From Oscillospiraceae bacterium (GTDB taxonomy: Bacteria; Bacillota; Clostridia; Oscillospirales; Ruminococcaceae): a stretch of DNA of 64,000 nt. Of this stretch, positions 58,504 through 64,000 are shown piece by piece (positions within the stretch are counted from its first letter, which is position 1; every line of letters begins with the position of its first letter). Position numbers and translations under genes: made by a program. The stretch is taken from the NCBI GenBank assembly GCA_018380115.1, contig JAGZUF010000009.1, positions 62,001 through 126,000 on the forward strand, read 5' to 3'. The notes below the pieces were generated by a model. It worked only from the letters and a program-made list of their open reading frames with translations, was not told the DNA's origin and did no database searches.

Positions 58504-59037
58504 ATGCCGGAGTACAGAGAGCTGAGAGAAGAAGAGATAAGCACCGGGCTGTTCCGGCATTTTATTCGCCGCCAGGAGGTGGGTAAGTGCTGGCGCAGGG
58601 AAAATGGGGAATGGAAAATAAAGGACGCCCCGTTTGTGGACGACTGGACGCCGGAAGACTATAAAACGCTGGTGCGCTGCCTGCGGCGCACCTGTTCATC
58701 CGGCGGGTTTGTGTGCGCTGCCTTCTGCGAAGGCGAGCTGAAGGGCTTTGTCTCTGTAGAGCGAGGGCTGTTTGGCGGGGATAACCGCTATTTCGATTTG
58801 TCCAGCCTGCATGTTTCACAGGAGCTGCGCGGGCACGGCATTGGCACGAGACTTCTTCAAAAGGCAAGGGCCTGGGCCAGAGAGCAAGGCGCCAAAAAAC
58901 TTTACATCTCTGCGCATTCTGCCGTGGAGAGCCAGGCCTTTTACCGGGCTATGGGCTGTGTAGAGGCACAAATGTACCATCCGGTACATGTAGCGCAAGA
59001 GCCTTTTGACTGCCAGCTTGAACTGTCCTGCGAGTAA
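58504..59037 (+). CDS. GNAT-family N-acetyltransferase
   Basis: 177 residues. The acetyl-CoA region is LSSLHVSQELRGHGIGTRLLQKARAWAREQGAKKLYISAHSAVESQAFYRAMGCVEA, a full GNAT motif A-B. The N-terminal half (FRHFIRRQEVGKCWRRENGEWKIKDAPFVDDW) is as seen in a group of clostridial acetyltransferases. GGGAGG precedes the ATG. Substrate unknown. Confidence 0.88.
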   Translation: MPEYRELREEEISTGLFRHFIRRQEVGKCWRRENGEWKIKDAPFVDDWTPEDYKTLVRCLRRTCSSGGFVCAAFCEGELKGFVSVERGLFGGDNRYFDLSSLHVSQELRGHGIGTRLLQKARAWAREQGAKKLYISAHSAVESQAFYRAMGCVEAQMYHPVHVAQEPFDCQLELSCE

Positions 59038-59379
59038 ATGGGCCTTTTGAAACGGGGCCCTGCCGGGTAAACTGGAGGCGCTGCATATAAAATGCGGGAA
59101 AGCCCTGCATTGCCGGCCTTGAGGTGCCAGCCCGGCTTCCCGTTTGCAACGGGCCGTTATCTGCTGCCCATAAATGGGCATGTATATTCTTTAAAAGGAA
59201 TCTGATCTGCAATTCGGCCTTCTTTAAAATGGCCGTCCAAAAAGGAGGGGCTGCAAGATGCAGCCCCTCCTTTTTGAAGCCCAAGAGAACGGAAAGCCGG
59301 CGGCCATAGCTGAAGCCGGTCATCAAATATGGCATGGCTGCATGTGGAATGGGCAGGCAGGGCCAGAGGCCATGCGCTC
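59038..59379. other. 342-base gap between convergent genes
   Basis: No gene is recognised. It contains small hairpins such as GCCCATAAATGGGC near 59166 and the long terminator at 59239-59275. Confidence 0.5.
59239..59275. terminator. bidirectional terminator with a perfect 17-bp stem
   Basis: AAAAAGGAGGGGCTGCA (59239-59255), loop AGA, TGCAGCCCCTCCTTTTT (59259-59275). It serves the GNAT gene and the leftward XRE gene. Confidence 0.92.
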
Positions 59380-59979
59380 TCACCGGCTGGTCTTCCACCA
59401 GAACCACACATTGGCAGAGGCATATACAAGCAGAAAGCTGCCCAGCGTCAGAACGCCAAAGCTGGCGTAGGGACGCGGGTACCCGCGCAGCAGCGTTGTC
59501 ACCAGAAGGCTGGCAGGCACAAAGGTGCAAAGTGCAAAATCTGCGCGCCACAGCCGGCGGTGCCCCGGCACTTTTTCAAACAAACCCGCCGCATACTGCA
59601 AAATAAGCCCAAATGCCTGCGCAGCCATGCCAACGGCAATATCGGTGGCAAGCTGCCGCTCGTACCAGGCTGCACAGATGTATACAAGGCCCAGCGCCAC
59701 CAGCGCCGTCCCGGCGGCAGGCATCAGGCGTCGCGCCGCTCCGGCCGCCAGGGCCCGTTGCTGCGGGCTGGGGCTGCCCTGTAAAAGCAGGTCGGCCGAG
59801 ACGCCGAACACCCTGCACAATGCCAGAGCCTTGTCCAGCTCCGGCAGGCTTTCGTCCAGCTCCCATTTCGAGACAGCCTGCCGCGACACGCCAAGGCGCT
59901 CGGCAAGCTGTTCCTGCGAGATGCCCATGCGCCTGCGGTGCGCCTGAATGCGCGCGCCCAGTGTTTTGTTATCCTCCAT
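59380..59979 (-). CDS. XRE regulator with C-terminal membrane domain
   Basis: 199 residues. The N-terminal Cro/C1 domain is LGARIQAHRRRMGISQEQLAERLGVSRQAVSKWELDESLPELDKALALCRVFGVSADLLL (residues 7-66). Three or four hydrophobic segments follow (about 85-105, 112-135, 150-165 and 172-192), the same layout as the protein at 57084, though the sequences differ. GGGAGG lies 11 bases before the ATG. Its target genes are not evident. Confidence 0.85.
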   Translation of the reverse strand: MEDNKTLGARIQAHRRRMGISQEQLAERLGVSRQAVSKWELDESLPELDKALALCRVFGVSADLLLQGSPSPQQRALAAGAARRLMPAAGTALVALGLVYICAAWYERQLATDIAVGMAAQAFGLILQYAAGLFEKVPGHRRLWRADFALCTFVPASLLVTTLLRGYPRPYASFGVLTLGSFLLVYASANVWFWWKTSR

Positions 59980-60139
59980 GTTTGAAAAGACCTCCCGGTG
60001 TGAAATGACGGCTGCGGCCCCGGCCCGGTGCCGCCCGCCCTCTCAGTATACCCGGGGCATATGGTTGCGGGCCACAAAGCCGGGCTGGAAGATGCGCAAC
60101 CTGCGGTTGCATCATGCGGCCGCGCGGGGGCAGCTTGGC

Positions 60140-63100
60140 TTAAAGCGAGTAAAACTGCCACTTTGGAAACCACAAAAGCAGCCTGGCATAGCCCTCCGGC
60201 ACGGGCAGCCCGCTGAGCGCGGGGTAAAACATTGCGAACAGAAGCCCCGCGCATACCGCCAGCGCCAGCGCGGCGCGCCGCGCCGGGCGGGGGGCGCGGG
60301 CGTGCCAGCCTGTCCAAAGCACTGCCAGCGCCAGCACGCCGAAGCCTGCGCCAGGAAAGTAATGATACAGAAAAGTGCAGCGGCTTACTGTTATCCAGGG
60401 GATGATTTGGGCGGCCCACAGCACCAGCACAGCGCGCCCGGCCCGGGTGCCGCTTCCGTGCATCTGCTGCCACGCCAGCCCCGCCAGGGCGGCAGTGCCG
60501 CCCCAGAACACCAGCGGGCTGCCGAGGCAGGCGATGCTGGCGGCCATGCCCTGCGGCAGTTCGCCGCCCATATAATACCACACCGGGCGCACATCGAAGG
60601 GCCAGGTGAACCAGCGGCTCTCAAACGGGTGCGTGGCATTCAGTGCGGAATGGTAGGCGTACATGCTTTGCTGTGCGGCCCACCAGTCTGCAAGGGTGTA
60701 CTGCGGCGTGCCCAGCCCCAGCGGAAGATAGCTGGCCAGATAAATGGCAAGAGGCAGCAGGACGAACAGCGCCATGCCGCCCGCCAGTGCGCGCACCCAC
60801 AGCCCGCGCACCGCGCCCCCGGCGCCCGGCCGGCCTCCAAGGGCTTTCGCCCTGGCCCCAAGCGCCCAGAAATACAGCGCGGCCAGTCCGGCGCCGGCAA
60901 AAATACCCGTCCATTTCACTGCCGCTCCGCAGCCAAAGGCTGCGCCTGAGGCCGCAAGGCAGGCCCAGCCGCGGCGGGTGAAGCCTGCGCGCGCAAGCTC
61001 GCCGCAGAAGCCCAGCATGCCCAGTGCGGAAGCCAGAATAAAAAATACGGCGTAGGTGTCGACGGTGCCGATGCGGCTTTGCGCAAAGCGCATGAAATCA
61101 AAGCCCCACAGAACGGCGGCCAGCGCAGCCGCGCGGCGGCTGCGGCACAGCGCGCGCGCCAGAAGATAAATCTCCGGCGCCAGCAGCACGCCGAACAGCG
61201 CGCCCATACAGCGCCAGCCAAACGGCGTCATGCCAAACAAAGCCACGCCAAGCGCCATAATATCCTTGCCAAGGGGCGGGTGGGTTGTCTCGTAAACAGG
61301 CAGGCCGTGCACGGTTTCGTATGCGGTGCGCGCGTGGTATATCTCGTCAAAATACATCGAGTTCTCATAGCCCGGCCGCGCGGGCACAAGGCCCTGCTCG
61401 TCGAACAGGGCGGCCCCGGTGCTGCTGTGCACCGGCAGGGCTGTGCCGCCGGCGCCGGTGAAGGCCAGTTCGAACACTTGCGCGCCGGTTACCGTCACCG
61501 TGTACGGCCCCGTGCCGGAAAGCGCATGCCGCGCCCAGGCAAAGCATCCGCCGGGCGTAAGCTGGGCCAGTAGTACTTCACGGCCGCGGGCGTCCTGCAC
61601 GCGCAGCTGCCCTCCTGCCTGTGAAATGCCCTGATATATCATCAGGCTTTCCGGCTTGCCGTCCACCGTGGCCGTCAGGGTAACGGCAGCGCCCTGCGCG
61701 TCCACAAAGGTCTGCGGGGCGGCGGTGCTGCCAAGGCGCGCAAAAGATACCGCGCCCAGCGCAAGCGTGCCGGCAAACAGCAGGGCCAGCTCGCGTCTTG
61801 GCCAGCGCAGAGGCTTTGGCGGTATCCCCTCCTGCTTTTTGCGCGCGGCCCGGCGCGCAAGAAACACCCGAATCCCCACCGCAGGGGCAAAATCTTGCAG
61901 ATGCGCGGCCTGCAGGGGTTCGTCCTGCCAGGGCCAAAGGCTCAGGCGCGCGGCCAGCCACAAAAGCGCACATACGCACAGTAGCACGGCAAGGGCCGTG
62001 GCGCGCAGGGCAAAGGCGGGCAGGCCCTCCAGCAGAAAAAGGTCCTGCGAGGTGCTGGCATTCACCACCAGCAGCATGTTCAGCCAGGCCGCCGTGCCCA
62101 GCGTGCAGCCAATGGCCAGAAGCTGACGGTTTGCGCGCACAGCGGCTGCCGCCAGCGTGAGGAACACCGCCATCAGCAGGTAACGCTCGTGCATGCGGTG
62201 GGCAAAGCAGAAAATACCCGCCGCATAAGCCGCGGCCAGCAGCAGGGGGCACAGCCGCCCCGCCCTTGCCGCGCGAAAGGCAAGTACGCACAGCCCGGCC
62301 GTGAGCAGGGCGATGTGCAGCACGCCCCATTGTGCATAAGTGAAAAACAGCATGCGGTTTTCCTGCGGGGCCCAGTTGGCGCCCAGCAGGGAAAACCAGT
62401 TTGCCGCGCTGAGGCTGGCGTAGGGGTAGCTTTGCGCGGTGGAAAAATATTTTTCCCACAGCCCCGCAAGTAGCCCGGAAAAGCCGAAGAAAGGCAGGCC
62501 GCACACAAGCGCGGGCACAAGGGCGGCCGCCCCGGCGCCTGCGGCCCGGCAAAGCGCGGCGCGGCGCCGCGGTTGGAACCATGCGCGCGCCAGCACGCAC
62601 ACAGCCAGCACGGGTCCCAGAATAAGCGCCTGCGGCTTCAGGGCCAGTGCCGCGCCCCAGCAAAGGGCCGCCGCAAGGGTGCGCCGCTTTTCCAGCGCGG
62701 CAAAGCAGGCCACCAGAAAAAACAGATACACCATATCCATCTGCTTCCACACGCCTGTCACATACAAAAGCGCAGGGCTGGCCCCGGCGGCAGCGCCCAG
62801 CAAAAAGCCACGCGCACGGCCGGGCCCGGCAAGGCGGTAGCACAGGGCGGCCAGCCCTGTCCCGGCCAGGATTCCGGGCACAGCCAGCAGGCAGCGCGCA
62901 AACGCGCTGGTATGGCTCAGCTGCAAAAGCTGCGCCAGCTTGCCCAGCGGCCACAAAAGAAGGATGCCGCCGGGCGGGTAATCGGCAAAATAGCCCTCTG
63001 CATAAAAGCCGGAAAACCCCTGCTCTGCCGCGCGCAGGGCCCAGGCCCAAAAGGTGTTGTAATCGGCCTCATAGCCGGCAGTGGCCCCGGCCAGCACAAG

Positions 63101-63166
63101 CTGGGCCAGCGCGCAGGCCCCCATGGTCAGCCAGAACCAGCGTGCCCATGCGTGTTTTTCCGGCAT
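60140..63166 (-). CDS. very large GT-C glycosyltransferase, apparent fusion of two modules
   Basis: 1008 residues. The N-terminal module (about 1-430, roughly ten membrane segments) has EADYNTFW (33-40) and ADYPPGGILL (61-70), as in GT87/DUF2029-like polyprenyl-phosphate-dependent mannosyltransferases. A soluble beta-rich linker (about 490-590) follows. The C-terminal module (about 600-1008) is PMT/GT39-like, with MYFDEIYHARTAY near 605 and THPPLGKD near 632 and about ten more membrane segments. It probably transfers sugars from lipid carriers to proteins or envelope glycans. GGAGGG precedes the ATG at 63166. Confidence 0.82.
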   Translation of the reverse strand: MPEKHAWARWFWLTMGACALAQLVLAGATAGYEADYNTFWAWALRAAEQGFSGFYAEGYFADYPPGGILLLWPLGKLAQLLQLSHTSAFARCLLAVPGILAGTGLAALCYRLAGPGRARGFLLGAAAGASPALLYVTGVWKQMDMVYLFFLVACFAALEKRRTLAAALCWGAALALKPQALILGPVLAVCVLARAWFQPRRRAALCRAAGAGAAALVPALVCGLPFFGFSGLLAGLWEKYFSTAQSYPYASLSAANWFSLLGANWAPQENRMLFFTYAQWGVLHIALLTAGLCVLAFRAARAGRLCPLLLAAAYAAGIFCFAHRMHERYLLMAVFLTLAAAAVRANRQLLAIGCTLGTAAWLNMLLVVNASTSQDLFLLEGLPAFALRATALAVLLCVCALLWLAARLSLWPWQDEPLQAAHLQDFAPAVGIRVFLARRAARKKQEGIPPKPLRWPRRELALLFAGTLALGAVSFARLGSTAAPQTFVDAQGAAVTLTATVDGKPESLMIYQGISQAGGQLRVQDARGREVLLAQLTPGGCFAWARHALSGTGPYTVTVTGAQVFELAFTGAGGTALPVHSSTGAALFDEQGLVPARPGYENSMYFDEIYHARTAYETVHGLPVYETTHPPLGKDIMALGVALFGMTPFGWRCMGALFGVLLAPEIYLLARALCRSRRAAALAAVLWGFDFMRFAQSRIGTVDTYAVFFILASALGMLGFCGELARAGFTRRGWACLAASGAAFGCGAAVKWTGIFAGAGLAALYFWALGARAKALGGRPGAGGAVRGLWVRALAGGMALFVLLPLAIYLASYLPLGLGTPQYTLADWWAAQQSMYAYHSALNATHPFESRWFTWPFDVRPVWYYMGGELPQGMAASIACLGSPLVFWGGTAALAGLAWQQMHGSGTRAGRAVLVLWAAQIIPWITVSRCTFLYHYFPGAGFGVLALAVLWTGWHARAPRPARRAALALAVCAGLLFAMFYPALSGLPVPEGYARLLLWFPKWQFYSL

Positions 63167-63276
63167 ATGGGCACCCTCCTTTTTGAAAAGCATTTTCCTG
63201 CGCGGGCAGGCCGCACTGTCTTATGATACCATTCGGGGGCAGTGTATGGCAAGCAGGCCCTCACAGGCATAAAAAA

Positions 63277-63307
63277 GCGGGCCGCGGGAATTCCTCCCGC
63301 GGCCCGC
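63277..63307 (-). terminator. terminator of hsp20
   Basis: GCGGGCCGCGGG and CCCGCGGCCCGC around a 7-base loop; on the minus strand a T run (six A on plus, 63271-63276) follows. Confidence 0.9.
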
Positions 63308-63350
63308 CGTGCGGTGCCGTTCTGCTGCGGCACGCCTTCAGCAGGGCGCG

Positions 63351-63794
63351 TCACTCAATTGCGATATAGGTTTTTTCCGGCAGGGCCTTCTGCTCGGCCT
63401 TCGGGATGCTCAGGCGCAGAATGCCGTCCTCAAATTTGGCGTGAACATCAGCATCGGTGATGCCTTCGCCCACATAGAACGAGCGGCTGCACTGGCCGGC
63501 CCAGCGCTCACGACGCACATAGCGGCCGTTTTTGTCATCCTCGTCCTTATCCAGCCCCTTGGCGGCTGTCACCGTCAGATAACCATTTTCCACACTGGCT
63601 GTGATCTGGTCTTTTTTGAAGCCGGGCAAATCAATATCAAGCTCGTAGGTGCCGTCCGTTTCGCGCACATCGGTGCGCATCACGGCCGCGGCATGCTTGC
63701 CATAAAGTTCGCGGTTTGCCTGGCGCTCAAACAAGCCGAAGGGCTCTGAAAAGAAACTATCGAACAGATTTTCACCAAAAATGCTAGGCAACAT
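63351..63794 (-). CDS. Hsp20/alpha-crystallin family small heat-shock protein
   Basis: 147 residues. The alpha-crystallin domain (about 38-132) shows VRETDGTYELDIDLPGFKKDQITASVENGYLTVTA and ADVHAKFEDGILRLSIPKAE, the GILRLSIPK motif being diagnostic. It ends with KTYIAIE, including an I-x-I-like tail used for oligomerisation. Small Hsps hold unfolding proteins as ATP-independent chaperones. The start at 63794 lies about 95 bases after a promoter overlapped by a CIRCE element. Confidence 0.93.
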   Translation of the reverse strand: MLPSIFGENLFDSFFSEPFGLFERQANRELYGKHAAAVMRTDVRETDGTYELDIDLPGFKKDQITASVENGYLTVTAAKGLDKDEDDKNGRYVRRERWAGQCSRSFYVGEGITDADVHAKFEDGILRLSIPKAEQKALPEKTYIAIE

Positions 63795-63888
63795 ACTTCA
63801 TTCCTCCATTCTGTGCACCGCGTGCGCGGCACACTGTGAAAATTGCCATTCGTGATTGGTTTTATTCACTTCTTTCGAAGCTGATTTT

Positions 63889-63916
63889 AGTATATCACAA
63901 ATTTTAGCACTGTCAA
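63889..63916 (-). promoter_or_regulatory. sigma-A promoter of hsp20
   Basis: On the minus strand TTGACA (63916-63911), 16-base spacer, TATACT (63894-63889). The -35 box lies inside the CIRCE operator. Confidence 0.85.
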
Positions 63917-63930
63917 TATTCGAGTGCTAA
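63904..63930. promoter_or_regulatory. CIRCE operator (HrcA site)
   Basis: TTAGCACTG-9 bases-GAGTGCTAA, the CIRCE consensus with one mismatch at the last base of the left arm. HrcA binding would block the -35 box and release it on heat shock. No hrcA gene lies in this window. Confidence 0.9.
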
Positions 63931-64000
63931 AATTCACAAATAGTTCATAAATAACACCTTAAAATCAATAAAAAATGAAATGGCAGGCTTTTCATGGCGG

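Noticed and set aside
1..64000. CRISPR arrays, prophage, transposases, rRNA operons
   Set aside because: No regularly spaced direct repeats, no phage structural or integrase genes, no transposase motifs and no rRNA sequence were seen.

Overview
The window is the replication-origin region of a Gram-positive, GC-rich (by eye roughly 55-60% GC), anaerobic member of the Clostridia, most likely in the Oscillospirales/Ruminococcaceae neighbourhood. The gene order gyrA-gyrB-remB-recF-S4-dnaN-[oriC]-dnaA | rpmH-rnpA-yidD-yidC-jag ... mnmE-mnmG-rsmG-noc-parA-parB-serS is the classical Firmicutes origin order. A single-chain pyruvate:ferredoxin oxidoreductase, a small 2[4Fe-4S] ferredoxin, a minimal two-gene SUF system and a NimA-like flavoprotein point to an anaerobe. 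The genus is an inference; no rRNA gene is present to test it.

Layout. 1-9.1 kb: genes transcribed leftward from the origin (dnaA, dnaN, S4 protein, recF, remB, gyrB, gyrA, start of a membrane protein), with six DnaA-box-like sites between dnaN and dnaA. 9.3-12.6 kb: rpmH-rnpA-yidD-yidC-jag rightward. 12.9-18.9 kb: accessory stretch with a divergent XRE/SLOG pair sharing paired operators, a membrane-protein operon (DUF2975, XRE, large polytopic protein, two small membrane proteins), and a ProXp-type deacylase with an HD hydrolase. 19.2-29.8 kb: tRNA modification and chromosome segregation (mnmE, mnmG, rsmG, noc-like, parA, parB, serS) with two perfect parS sites. 29.9-38 kb: peptidase-like membrane protein, tRNA-Met and tRNA-Glu, a dispersed repeat, and small metabolic and repair genes. 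38.3-42 kb: nifJ. 42.2-49.9 kb: RHH protein, YitT, a second DnaA-box-like cluster, rhomboid-like protein, darA-holB-ricT, ferredoxin, rsmI, phosphodiesterase, NERD protein. 50-64 kb: tRNA-Arg, second repeat copy, MarR plus a heterodimeric ABC exporter, SmsC/SmsB-type SUF genes, two membrane-linked XRE regulators, a NimA-like protein, a GNAT, a very large GT-C fusion, and an HrcA-controlled hsp20.

How the genes work together. The core is a replication-initiation, segregation and gyrase module surrounding oriC, joined to tRNA modification, RNase P and membrane-protein insertion. Fe-S and redox functions (PFOR, ferredoxin, minimal SUF, RicT) recur. The least ordinary items are the ~270-bp repeat found after two separate tRNA transcription units, the extra DnaA-box-like cluster 36 kb from oriC, hairpin-rich leaders before the ferredoxin and SUF genes, a long inverted repeat between two tRNAs, and a tiny Cys-rich ORF upstream of tRNA-Arg.

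Limits: all coordinates and motifs were read by eye. Family names come from recognised motifs and synteny, not from database searches. Promoters, operators and terminators are pattern matches only.
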